Made by a program: the position numbers and the translations under genes. The notes under the pieces are model-generated. The model worked only from the letters and a program-made list of their open reading frames with translations, had not been told where the DNA came from and ran no database searches. Positions 7,138 through 14,379 of a stretch of DNA of 19,434 bases are shown piece after piece. Numbering within the stretch: the stretch's first letter is position 1; each line of letters begins with the position of its first letter. The stretch covers positions 245,431 through 264,864 of the forward strand of contig DCAE01000047.1 in NCBI GenBank assembly GCA_002311385.1. The letters run 5' to 3'. The DNA comes from Dehalococcoidia bacterium UBA1141 (lineage in GTDB: Bacteria > Chloroflexota > Dehalococcoidia > Lucifugimonadales > UBA3495).

Positions 7138-7983
7138 ATGGCGGATTATGCGAATCCAGGTTCACTGGTGAGCACCGACTGGGTGGCCGAGCATGGTAAC
7201 GACGCCAATGTCCGTTTGGTGGAAGTGGACGTCGACACAGCGGCATACGAACAGGGACACATCGCTGGCGCCGTGGGGTGGAACTGGCAGTCTCAACTTC
7301 AACAAACCCTACAAAGAGACGTAATCAGCCAAGAGGGCTTGGAAAAGCTTCTGGGCGGCGCTGGCATCAGCAACGACTCAACGGTCATTCTTTACGGCGA
7401 CAACAACAACTGGTTTGCTGCTTGGGCCTTCTGGCAGTTGAAGATGTATGGTCATCAGGACGTTAAATTGATGAACGGCGGCCGGATCAAATGGGCAGCA
7501 GAGAACCGGCCCCTGACCACCGACGTTCCCAACCCTGCGGCTGCTTCGTACAAAGCCAGCAGCCCCGACCAGAGCATCCGAGCCTACCGCGACCAAGTGC
7601 TCAGCGCAGTGGCCGCGGGCAATGTGGCCTTGGTGGACGTCCGGGCTCCGGCGGAATACAGTGGTGAGCTCTTGGCCCCCGCTAACCTGCCTCAAGAGGG
7701 CTCACAACGGGGCGGACATATCCCTGGGGCGGCCAACATCCCTTGGGGCCAAGCAGTCAACGAAGACGGTACGTTCAAATCCGCAGACGACTTGGCGGCG
7801 CTCTACGGAGGCAAAGGAATCGACGGCTCCAAAGAAACCATCGCCTATTGCCGTATCGGTGAGCGTTCCTCCCACACATGGTTCGTTTTGACCCAGTTGC
7901 TGGGACACAAGAACGTACGCAACTATGACGGTTCCTGGACCGAGTGGGGCAGCATCGTGGGAGCGCCCATAGAGAAACCCTAG
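7138..7983 (+). CDS. Thiosulfate/3-mercaptopyruvate sulfurtransferase, tandem rhodanese
   Basis: A 281-residue protein with two rhodanese domains. It moves sulfane sulfur from thiosulfate or 3-mercaptopyruvate to an acceptor. The N-terminal domain (about 1-130) carries the entry motif EQGHIAGAVGWNW (38-50), but its active-loop position is Asp-Asn (YGDNNN, 86-91), so it is catalytically silent, as usual. The C-terminal domain (about 140-278) has VDVRAPAEYSGE (167-178), GGHIPGAANIPW (192-203) and the active loop CRIGERSS (238-245) with nucleophile Cys238. An Arg right after Cys is more like thiosulfate sulfurtransferases than the CGSGVT loop of mercaptopyruvate enzymes. There is no signal peptide, so it is cytoplasmic. 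The start is supported by AAGGGGGA (7123-7130), 7 bases before ATG. It is a single-gene unit closed by the terminator at 8020-8057. Confidence 0.92.
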   Translation: MADYANPGSLVSTDWVAEHGNDANVRLVEVDVDTAAYEQGHIAGAVGWNWQSQLQQTLQRDVISQEGLEKLLGGAGISNDSTVILYGDNNNWFAAWAFWQLKMYGHQDVKLMNGGRIKWAAENRPLTTDVPNPAAASYKASSPDQSIRAYRDQVLSAVAAGNVALVDVRAPAEYSGELLAPANLPQEGSQRGGHIPGAANIPWGQAVNEDGTFKSADDLAALYGGKGIDGSKETIAYCRIGERSSHTWFVLTQLLGHKNVRNYDGSWTEWGSIVGAPIEKP

Positions 7984-8019
7984 CAAATCTAGCCCCAGTA
8001 GATTGGCAAAAGAATCGGT

Positions 8020-8057
8020 AAGGTGGAGCGGCATGAAAATGCTGGTCCACCTTTTTT
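8020..8057 (+). terminator. Rho-independent terminator of the sulfurtransferase gene
   Basis: The stem AAGGTGGA (8020-8027) with TCCACCTT (8046-8053) continues inward through CGGCAT/ATGCTG around a GAAA tetraloop, with one G-G mismatch. A run of six T (8052-8057) follows directly. Confidence 0.88.
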
Positions 8058-8340
8058 GCGCATCAATCTTATGGGCCTAGATTACGAGTAACCACCAAAC
8101 TGATTTGGACAATTTTGCGTTCGGTCTGCCAGTTCACAAATTTGAAACAACCGGGTGCTAATCTATTATTATTAAGCCGGTATTGTGAAGCCGGATTGGC
8201 GAGAAATCCCGCCTGGTAATAGTCCAAAATTTGCGCGGATTTGACCAGCCCTGCGGATTCTAGGTATTATTCGCCCACCAAGAGTTGCTTGGACACGCAG
8301 ACTCTGGTCAATTAATTACAGTCTTAAACAGGATTTCCAA
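8058..8340. other. Intergenic region upstream of the type II glutamine synthetase
   Basis: Non-coding. It contains the promoter candidate at 8241-8270, a repeated AAGCCGG (two copies about 15 bases apart near 8173-8195) and a small GGCG/CGCC hairpin near 8198-8213. I see no clear GlnR/TnrA or NtrC consensus site. Confidence 0.45.
8241..8270 (+). promoter_or_regulatory. Strong candidate promoter for type II glutamine synthetase
   Basis: TTGACC (8241-8246) and TATTAT (8265-8270) are separated by 18 bases, each 5 of 6 to the sigma-70 consensus. A start near 8277 gives a leader of about 80 bases before ATG 8357. The near-consensus form suggests substantial basal expression. Confidence 0.6.
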
Positions 8341-8341
8341 G

Positions 8342-8347
8342 AGAGGA
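8342..8347 (+). promoter_or_regulatory. Ribosome binding site that sets the glutamine synthetase II start
   Basis: AGAGGA at 8342-8347 lies 9 bases before ATG 8357. The frame is open upstream to an ATG at 8285, but the added residues have no counterpart in the family, while MSYKAEYIWVDG matches the usual N-terminus. Confidence 0.6.
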
Positions 8348-8356
8348 CGAAAAGCA

Positions 8357-9358
8357 ATGAGTTACAAAGCTGAATACATATGGGTTGACGGTCAAAAACC
8401 CACCGCCAAATTGCGCTCTAAGGGCAAGGTTGTGCCCGACGGAGAAGAGCCGCCCATCTGGGCTTTTGATGGTTCCAGCACCAATCAGGCCACCGGCGAT
8501 AACTCTGACTGCGTCCTGAGACCGGTTTTTACTTGCCCGGACCCCATACGCAAGGGAGACCATAAACTGGTGATGTGTGAGGTCCTCCTGACCGACATGA
8601 GCCCTCATCCATCCAACACCAGAGCCGGTTGCGAAGCATCATCGAAAAAATACGCCAACCACGATATGTGGTTCGGCATCGAACAAGAATACACCTACTT
8701 CGACGGCGTAAAACCGCTGGGCTGGCCGGACAATGGGTTCCCGGCGCCCCAAGGCGGCTACTACTGCGGCGTGGGCTCTGATGAAGTGTTCGGACGCCCC
8801 ATCGTGGAGGCTCACCTTGATGCCTGCATGTACGCCGGATTGGCCATCGCCGGTATCAACGGTGAAGTGATGCCCGGTCAGTGGGAATTCCAAATCGGAG
8901 CGATAGGGACTCCCGCCGTGGCCGACCACCTATGGATCGCCCGCTGGCTGCTATACCGGATAGGCGAGGAATTCCACGTCAGCGCCACCCTCGACCCCAA
9001 GCCGGTCAGGGGTGATTGGAACGGCGCCGGCGCCCACACCAATTTCTCTACCGTTGAGATGAGGAACAACTACGACGCTTGCGTGGCCGCTGCGGAGGCT
9101 TTGGGGACCAGGGCTGAGCTGCACATCGCCAATTACGGTGATCGGATAGAAGAGAGATTGACCGGTGAGCACGAGACCTGCTCCTACAAGGAATTCAGAT
9201 ACGGGATTTCGGACAGGGGCGCATCGGTAAGAATTCCCTGGCAGGTGGCACGGGACCAGAAAGGCTATATCGAAGACCGCCGCCCAAATGCCAACTGCGA
9301 CCCATACACAGTGACCAGACTGATTCTGGACACCGTATGCGGAGCAGAGGCCCAATAA
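8357..9358 (+). CDS. glnII: Glutamine synthetase, type II (eukaryotic type)
   Basis: A 333-residue enzyme that makes glutamine from glutamate, ammonia and ATP in the cytoplasm. It is clearly class II: YKAEYIWVDG (3-12), the beta-grasp segment IWAFDGSSTNQA (34-45), WFGIEQEYT (105-113, metal-binding glutamates 109 and 111), NGEVMPGQWEFQIG (168-181), WNGAGAHTNFST (221-232), YKEFRYGISDRGASVRIP (277-294, nucleotide and phosphate side) and the glutamate-flap motif EDRRPNANCDPY (306-317). Length is near the 330-370 of the family. Class II enzymes lack the adenylylation site of class I. They are standard in eukaryotes and found in rhizobia, actinomycetes and scattered other bacteria. It has its own promoter and terminator, and a type I enzyme follows 283 bases downstream, so the two appear separately regulated. 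Confidence 0.96.
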   Translation: MSYKAEYIWVDGQKPTAKLRSKGKVVPDGEEPPIWAFDGSSTNQATGDNSDCVLRPVFTCPDPIRKGDHKLVMCEVLLTDMSPHPSNTRAGCEASSKKYANHDMWFGIEQEYTYFDGVKPLGWPDNGFPAPQGGYYCGVGSDEVFGRPIVEAHLDACMYAGLAIAGINGEVMPGQWEFQIGAIGTPAVADHLWIARWLLYRIGEEFHVSATLDPKPVRGDWNGAGAHTNFSTVEMRNNYDACVAAAEALGTRAELHIANYGDRIEERLTGEHETCSYKEFRYGISDRGASVRIPWQVARDQKGYIEDRRPNANCDPYTVTRLILDTVCGAEAQ

Positions 9359-9367
9359 AGCAAGCCT

Positions 9368-9427
9368 TGATCTCGGTTCACAGGACATGATCTCGGGTGA
9401 CACGCCCTGATCTCGTTTCAATAAAAT
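9368..9427 (+). repeat. Three 20-bp tandem direct repeats between the two glutamine synthetase genes
   Basis: TGATCTCG recurs at 9368, 9388 and 9408, exactly 20 bases apart. Within each unit positions 1-8 are identical and position 11 (T) and position 13 (A) are also shared, while the rest diverges; the third unit runs into an AT-rich end. The array begins 9 bases after the type II stop codon and ends before the hairpins at 9432. Spacing of nearly two helical turns would put the conserved octamers on roughly one face of the DNA, as for a cooperatively bound regulator. Function is not known. Confidence 0.75.
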
Positions 9428-9431
9428 AAGG

Positions 9432-9446
9432 TCGGCTAGCAGCCGA
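9432..9446 (+). other. Hairpin directly upstream of the glnII terminator
   Basis: TCGGCT (9432-9437) pairs perfectly with AGCCGA (9441-9446) across an AGC loop, with no T tract. It could be part of the 3' processing or attenuation structure. Confidence 0.5.
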
Positions 9447-9462
9447 AGGCAATGGAAAATGG

Positions 9463-9494
9463 GCGCTGTCTGCCGAAAGCGGGCAGCGCTTTTT
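9463..9494 (+). terminator. Rho-independent terminator of type II glutamine synthetase
   Basis: The 11-bp stem GCGCTGTCTGC (9463-9473) with GCGGGCAGCGC (9479-9489), including two G-U pairs, encloses a CGAAA loop and is followed by five T (9490-9494). Confidence 0.85.
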
Positions 9495-9532
9495 GTTCCC
9501 CGGCCAGCCCGTATTATCCTGGTCACCGGTAC

Positions 9533-9547
9533 TCTTTTGTCAAAAGA
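9533..9547. promoter_or_regulatory. Palindrome TCTTTTG-T-CAAAAGA, candidate operator upstream of glnA
   Basis: Perfect 7-base arms surround one central base. The palindrome overlaps TTGTCA (9537-9542), a 5-of-6 -35 hexamer, but no good -10 lies at the right spacing, so the promoter itself is uncertain. Confidence 0.4.
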
Positions 9548-9575
9548 AAACCAAGTTTAAGTCAATTAAAACCGC

Positions 9576-9612
9576 CGATATCCGCTCTAACTCGATTAGG
9601 CTGGGGATATCG
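9576..9612 (+). promoter_or_regulatory. Inverted repeat in the glnA leader region
   Basis: CGATATCC (9576-9583) and GGATATCG (9605-9612) are perfect 8-base inverted copies 21 bases apart, and the second ends 17 bases before the glnA Shine-Dalgarno. Each arm contains the palindrome GATATC, so this could be two operator half-sites on DNA or a leader hairpin in RNA. Confidence 0.4.
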
Positions 9613-9641
9613 ATTAACACTGGGCATCCGGAGGAAACAAA

Positions 9642-11003
9642 ATGGCGCAAAATGGGGCTAATGAACAGCCGGAGGGCCGCGATGCGGAACGGGAATTTGT
9701 TCTGCGCAGTGCCCAGGAAAACGACGTTAAGTTCGTGCGATTGTGGTTCACCGATATTCTGGGCAATCTGAAAGGATTTGCTATTTCCGTTGACGACCTA
9801 GAAGACGCCATCGAGCAAGGGGTTGGTTTTGACGGCTCATCCATTGAGGGATTCGCACGGATAGACGAAAGCGACATGCGCGCTTTTCCTGATCCCACTA
9901 CCTTCACTGTGTTACCTTGGCGACCCCGGCAAAACTCGGTGGCCCGCATGTTCTGCGATATCCGCACTCCGGCAGGCGATTCCTTCATCGGCGACCCTCG
10001 TTACGCTCTCAAGCGAAACTTGGAGCGATTAGCCAAATCCGGCCTTACCTACTACGTAGGGCCCGAACTGGAATTTTTCTACTTCAAAGACGCCAACTCT
10101 CTAGAACTTTTGGACCAGAGTGGCTACTTCGATCAACTGTCCAGCCAGCCAGCCGGCGACCTGCGCCGGGATACGGTGCTGAATCTGGCTGAGATGGGGA
10201 TACCGGTCAAGTACTCCCACCACGAAGCGGCCCACAGCCAGCACGAGATTGACCTGCAATACACCGATGCTTTGACCATGGCGGACAGTGTCATGACCGC
10301 CAAATTAGTGATTAAGGAATTGGCCCAAGGGCAAGGCGCTTATGCGTCATTCATGCCCAAACCGATGTCCGGCAAGAACGGATCGGGGATGCACACCCAC
10401 CAGTCTTTGTTCCGGGGCAATCAAAATGCCTTCTTTGATTCGGACGAAGAGCATAACCTGTCCATCATCGGCAAGCGATTTATCGCCGGGTTGCTCCGCC
10501 ATGCGCCCGAAATAACTCTGGTCACCAACCAGTGGGTCAACTCTTACAAACGTTTGGTGCCGGGCTTTGAAGCGCCCGTCTACATCTCTTGGGCCCACGT
10601 AAACCGCTCAGACCTGGTTAGGGTTCCCGCATATAAGCCGGGATATGAGAGTTCAGTCAGGATTGAGTACCGGGCACCAGACGCTGCGTGCAATCCTTAC
10701 CTGGCATTCAGTGTCATGCTGGCGGCCGGGCTCAAAGGCATCGAAGAAGAATATCCCGTTCCGCCGCCGGTCGAAGGGAATGTGGCATCCATGTCCCCAG
10801 AAGAGAGGCAAGCCAGAGGAATCAAGACCCTGCCCGGTAGTCTGGGGGAGGCTATCTCTCTGGCCGAAGAAAGTGAGCTTTTAAGAGAAGCCTTGGGCGA
10901 GCACGTCCTGAATAGTGTCATTCGCAACAAGAAGCTCGAATGGGAAGAGTTTCGCGCCACTGTGACAGATTACGAGGTTGCTCGATACCTGCCCACGCTA
11001 TGA
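9642..11003 (+). CDS. glnA: Glutamine synthetase, type I
   Basis: A 453-residue class I glutamine synthetase (dodecameric family). Motifs in order: VGFDGSSIEGFARIDESDM (61-79), GPELEFF (140-146, metal ligands), HHEAAHSQHEID (193-204), KPMSGKNGSGMHTHQSL (240-256, ammonium/ATP region), NSYKRLVPGFEAPVYISWA (300-318), NRSDLVRVP (321-329) and IEYRAPDAACNPYLAF (341-356). The C-terminal segment reads GNVASMSPEERQARGIKTLP (379-398), where the adenylylated enzymes of Enterobacteria have a Tyr in NLYDLPPEE. No Tyr is present here, which fits the short I-alpha-like form of Firmicutes, Thermotogae and archaea that is not controlled by adenylylation. GGAGG (9630-9634) lies 7 bases before ATG. It sits downstream of, but is separated by a terminator from, the type II enzyme. 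Confidence 0.97.
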   Translation: MAQNGANEQPEGRDAEREFVLRSAQENDVKFVRLWFTDILGNLKGFAISVDDLEDAIEQGVGFDGSSIEGFARIDESDMRAFPDPTTFTVLPWRPRQNSVARMFCDIRTPAGDSFIGDPRYALKRNLERLAKSGLTYYVGPELEFFYFKDANSLELLDQSGYFDQLSSQPAGDLRRDTVLNLAEMGIPVKYSHHEAAHSQHEIDLQYTDALTMADSVMTAKLVIKELAQGQGAYASFMPKPMSGKNGSGMHTHQSLFRGNQNAFFDSDEEHNLSIIGKRFIAGLLRHAPEITLVTNQWVNSYKRLVPGFEAPVYISWAHVNRSDLVRVPAYKPGYESSVRIEYRAPDAACNPYLAFSVMLAAGLKGIEEEYPVPPPVEGNVASMSPEERQARGIKTLPGSLGEAISLAEESELLREALGEHVLNSVIRNKKLEWEEFRATVTDYEVARYLPTL

Positions 11004-11015
11004 GGAATCTGCTTG

Positions 11016-11044
11016 TGGCTGCGGTCAAGACGAGCCCGCAGCTA
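11016..11044 (+). terminator. Possible glnA terminator hairpin
   Basis: GCTGCGG (11018-11024) pairs with CCGCAGC (11036-11042), extended by two more pairs, with an 11-base loop. It is placed between convergent genes but has no T tract, so intrinsic termination is uncertain. Confidence 0.35.
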
Positions 11045-11084
11045 ACTTGAGGGGTAAACGAGTAGCCAGGCAAAGAGAGCTATA

Positions 11085-12065
11085 TCACCCGATTGCCACA
11101 GCCTGACCCTGCTCCATTGACTCATACGCCTTGAGAACCACCACCAAAGCGCCTATGCCAGCAGCTCCCGAAGTTATCGGTTCACGGTGTTCTTGGATGC
11201 TGTCCCGAAATTCCCGCACCATAGGCACCAAGCCTTGATTGTCGTTTTCAAACCTCAGAATCTGCTCACCGCCTCGGTTGGCAAGCTTTAGCCGGGGCGC
11301 GCCCAACTCGAAATAAATCTGCCCCTCAGTCCCGGAGATGGAAACCCATGGAGGAGCCGGGTACTTGGCTGCGGTCCAAGAATGATTAATAACTCCTACC
11401 ACTCCGTCCGGCGTCCTAGTCATCACCACCGCACCGTCCTCACCGCCGCCGCCGGGCAACGCGTGGGGCAATGATGAAGCGAACACGGTATCGGGCATGC
11501 CTGTTAGGTAAATCAGCAAGTCAGCCTTGTGAATCCCACCGTCTATCAGCACGCCACCACCGTTCTCCTCCAGGTTGTCACGCCACATCGCCGGTTGGAA
11601 ATAGGCCTCTTCCTGAAGTTGTATCATTCGAAGCTCGCCGATAGCCCCGTCGGCAATCAGGGTTTTCGCCTTACGGACCGCCGACATAAACCGGTAGTTT
11701 TCAGCCACCATGAGAGTGACGCCAGATCTCCTGGCTTGGGTCAGCATCTCCTGACTCTCGGCCAGATTGCGCGCCATGGGCTTTTCAACCAGGATGTGTT
11801 TTCCCGCGCGGGCCGCAATCAGAGAATGCTCCATGTGCAAGTGATGAGGGGTACACAGGTACATAGCGCCGATTCTTGGGTCGGCTGCCGCCGCACGGTA
11901 AGAACCGAAGGCATCCAAACCATCGAACTTTCGCGCATAGCTCTGTGCCTTCTGGGCGTCTCGGCTGGCGAAATAGAGGTCAACTTCAGACCTTAAGGGC
12001 GCCATTGCTTTTGCGAAGATTCCGGCGAACTCACCGCAACCTACAACGCACAATGCCAATTTCAA
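11085..12065 (-). CDS. Gfo/Idh/MocA-family NAD(P)-dependent oxidoreductase
   Basis: A 326-residue dehydrogenase-like protein. The N-terminal Rossmann fold shows VVGCGEFAGIFAKAM (7-21) and FASRDAQKA (32-40), followed by YLCTPHHLHMEH (69-80) and the signature ILVEKPMARN (91-100, Lys95). The C-terminal alpha/beta domain has GGGVLIDGGIHKADLLIYL (169-187) with the usual catalytic Asp175/His179 pair. The family oxidises or reduces sugars, inositols and related polyols in the cytoplasm; the substrate here is unknown. The start codon is TTG (12065), supported by GGTGGAG (12080-12074) 8 bases upstream. The first in-frame ATG would remove the nucleotide-binding motif. It lies 118 bases downstream of the lipoprotein gene on the same strand and is convergent with glnA; no clear operon partner. 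Confidence 0.92.
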   Translation of the reverse strand: MKLALCVVGCGEFAGIFAKAMAPLRSEVDLYFASRDAQKAQSYARKFDGLDAFGSYRAAAADPRIGAMYLCTPHHLHMEHSLIAARAGKHILVEKPMARNLAESQEMLTQARRSGVTLMVAENYRFMSAVRKAKTLIADGAIGELRMIQLQEEAYFQPAMWRDNLEENGGGVLIDGGIHKADLLIYLTGMPDTVFASSLPHALPGGGGEDGAVVMTRTPDGVVGVINHSWTAAKYPAPPWVSISGTEGQIYFELGAPRLKLANRGGEQILRFENDNQGLVPMVREFRDSIQEHREPITSGAAGIGALVVVLKAYESMEQGQAVAIG

Positions 12066-12073
12066 AGTTTAAT

Positions 12074-12080
12074 CTCCACC
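12074..12080 (-). promoter_or_regulatory. Ribosome binding site that supports a TTG start
   Basis: GGTGGAG on the minus strand lies 8 bases before the TTG at 12065, which fixes this non-ATG start for the oxidoreductase. Confidence 0.65.
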
Positions 12081-12183
12081 GCGTATGAATTCTCACGGGC
12101 CATGCAAGACAGGGCCTTTAATTTCAGTCAGGCTTAGTCGCCGAGTGGTTTCCGGGATCACCTGCCTTGATCAGTTACCAGAC

Positions 12184-14259
12184 TCAGTCAGCGGGCTCAA
12201 CAGACAAGGAATAAGTGGCTTCAATGCGAGTCTTGGGGGCCAATGCCGCTACGGCAACCACCAATCGCTCCCCGGTTCGGGGAGCGACCACTAATACCTC
12301 GCCTACATTGGCTTTATCCAAATTCATTTGGGTCACCGAATTCTCTTCGTCTGAGCCTAATTCCTGTGAGCGTATGACCTGGACTATATAATCTTGTTTT
12401 ACCCTGTTGCTGATGGGCAGGAAGCCGTCGGCCTGCCAGCCTTCAACGCTTTCCAGCGAATCCACGAATCCGATTTCCGGTATGGAAATCCCCCTCAGGC
12501 AGATTCCGGACCCATTAACGGCATCGTCGGTGATGTGCTGAAATCGCAACTGGATTTCCTGTCCGGCATAGGGTGACAGGTCAATTCTCTCGTTGATCCA
12601 ACCCTTACTGTCCCCAGTATATCCTTCTCCAAAGTTATTGCCGATGGGGTTTTCAGAACTTGTGGTAGGTGTTTTCAGAATTTCCCATGTTCGACCACCG
12701 TTGGTGGAAACCTCAACGTAACCGTAGTCCCAATTCTCTTCCAATTCAAACCATACCTGATAGTTCAAGAAGGCCCGGTCGTGCCTGGATAGGTCCACAG
12801 ACCTACTCAACCTAGCGTCTATGGAATCTCCCGAGTTGCCCCACCAGCACCCCGATGAGCCTACATCAACGGGCAAAAGCGCACTTTCGACTTGGCCCTT
12901 GAATGTTAAGCGCAACTGCCCATCGTAGTTAATCAGCTTTTGGTCCAATTCGATGTACTCCACCGAGTATTGGGGAATCTGAGATTCAATCTCCGAGAAG
13001 TCCCCGATTCTTTGAGTCGGCGCGGTCACCGCTGCCAATTCTCCGTAACCATAGAGCCCTTGGTCTTCGTCCAGAAAGTTGGCCACGGCCCAGTCCCTGA
13101 AGATGTCCCGGAAGGTAACCTCATGCCCGGCGGACAACAAATAAGAATCTATGCCAACGATGCCATCTCTAGGTTGCTCCAGCAATCCAATCAGGTCGTT
13201 CCGGTCTCCGTAGTGTTCGGAAAGGTAATGCATGAACAGCGACGCAGCGCCGTAGCTGGCCCCGGAACTGAAGGGAGTAAGCGGCCAGTGAACCAACGAG
13301 GTCGGCCTTGAAAATGAAAACCGTGTCCGTTTGTTCTGGTCGAATCCGGCGACGGTTACAGCCAATTCCGAGAGTCCCTCATTGATCCAAGTATCTTCCG
13401 ATGAGTCTGCGTTCCAGTGAATCGCATGTTGCAACTCATGAGCCAGGGTTTCTAAATATAGTGAGGTTCCAACCCGTATGGAGCCGCTATTGATATATAT
13501 GATTTCTCTAAGATTGCTGAATTTGTTTACCGTTAGCGGGTATTCATCGGCCGAGCTGTAGTATCCCCCCACTCCCGCAAGATTGGCATTCAGTATGTTT
13601 AGGTGCGGGTCATTATCTATTCCCGGGGTCCACTCTTGGCCAAAGGTGGTGGTAACCCGCGGGTAAATCTGCTCCTCAAAAACGGTGGCGGCCTTCTCGA
13701 TGTCCCCCTGTCCGGCAGATTGGCCTTCTTCAAAATACCAGTAGGCGTGAGGGGAAACGTATCGCAATTCGAATTCGCTCTGATAAATCTCCAGTTCGCT
13801 CAGGTTTATCAGCCAAAATGTGTCAATTCGCCCCTCAGCATACGTCTCCACTATAGATACGGCCGGGCCGGAATCCGTCGCTGCCTCTGTCGACGAAAGC
13901 TCGTCCGTGAGCCGGTACAGGTCTCGCTCCGGGGCGTCAGGAAGAAATGCGGCGACTGGGGAAAAGGATGAAACGCTGGCTGAAGTGTCGTCGGTCGAGG
14001 AACCTTGATTGGCGATTGATGCTACGGGTTTTGCCGGGACGTTGGCCTCTGGGGTGATTGCAGGTTGGTTGATCGTCGTAGAGCCGGACCGGGTGTTGGC
14101 GGATTGAGTTGGGAGGGAGGTTGGACCCAATGCGGGCACCGTTCTGGGTTCCACGCTAGGCGTCGACGTAGGCTCCATACTGGGTGTGGCGGTCGTATTG
14201 GCGCATGCCAAGGCACCGACGCAAAGCAACGCACCTAATATGAATGTCCGCAAACTCAT
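12184..14259 (-). CDS. Secreted zinc-metallopeptidase-like lipoprotein with immune-inhibitor-A-type C-terminal region
   Basis: A 691-residue predicted lipoprotein. An N-terminal signal peptide (1-18) ends in GALAC with Cys19 as the likely lipidation site. Residues 20-105 are a Thr/Ser/Pro-rich linker with an 8-residue repeat (PSMEPTST, PSVEPRTV). A catalytic domain follows, with DNDPHLNILNANLAGVGGYY (215-234), then TLAHELQHAIHWN (271-283, zinc motif HELQH 274-278) and WINEGLSELA (291-300, third ligand Glu294 or Glu298), a gluzincin-type layout like that of M6 immune inhibitor A and M30 peptidases. Residues about 443-600 resemble the MAM/jelly-roll C-terminal domain of immune inhibitor A (DYGYVEVSTNGGRTWEIL, 511-528; WINERIDLSPYAGQEIQLRF, 554-573). 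It probably acts on the outer face of the membrane. No strong Shine-Dalgarno precedes ATG 14259. Exact peptidase family is uncertain. Confidence 0.82.
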   Translation of the reverse strand: MSLRTFILGALLCVGALACANTTATPSMEPTSTPSVEPRTVPALGPTSLPTQSANTRSGSTTINQPAITPEANVPAKPVASIANQGSSTDDTSASVSSFSPVAAFLPDAPERDLYRLTDELSSTEAATDSGPAVSIVETYAEGRIDTFWLINLSELEIYQSEFELRYVSPHAYWYFEEGQSAGQGDIEKAATVFEEQIYPRVTTTFGQEWTPGIDNDPHLNILNANLAGVGGYYSSADEYPLTVNKFSNLREIIYINSGSIRVGTSLYLETLAHELQHAIHWNADSSEDTWINEGLSELAVTVAGFDQNKRTRFSFSRPTSLVHWPLTPFSSGASYGAASLFMHYLSEHYGDRNDLIGLLEQPRDGIVGIDSYLLSAGHEVTFRDIFRDWAVANFLDEDQGLYGYGELAAVTAPTQRIGDFSEIESQIPQYSVEYIELDQKLINYDGQLRLTFKGQVESALLPVDVGSSGCWWGNSGDSIDARLSRSVDLSRHDRAFLNYQVWFELEENWDYGYVEVSTNGGRTWEILKTPTTSSENPIGNNFGEGYTGDSKGWINERIDLSPYAGQEIQLRFQHITDDAVNGSGICLRGISIPEIGFVDSLESVEGWQADGFLPISNRVKQDYIVQVIRSQELGSDEENSVTQMNLDKANVGEVLVVAPRTGERLVVAVAALAPKTRIEATYSLSVEPAD

Positions 14260-14379
14260 CTACGCTAGTATTTGCACATAAACCAATATTTTCAAGAGTC
14301 GCGGTTAATAACCAAAATGGTGCCTCGTCGGTTTCATCGCTCATTTTCGCGGTGATTTAGCGGTGAGGAGGCTCAGGCG

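Noticed and set aside
9368..9427. CRISPR array as an explanation of the 20-bp repeats
   Set aside because: The shared part is only 8 bases, spacers would be 12 bases, there are only three units and no cas genes nearby.
8951..9526. A 191-codon open frame on the minus strand over the end of glnII and the repeat region
   Set aside because: It covers the terminator and the 20-bp repeats and is antisense to conserved active-site codons; composition is not protein-like.
14349..14366. Two GCGGTGA copies 11 bases apart between pth and the lipoprotein gene
   Set aside because: Short, only two copies and possible by chance; no promoter fits around them.
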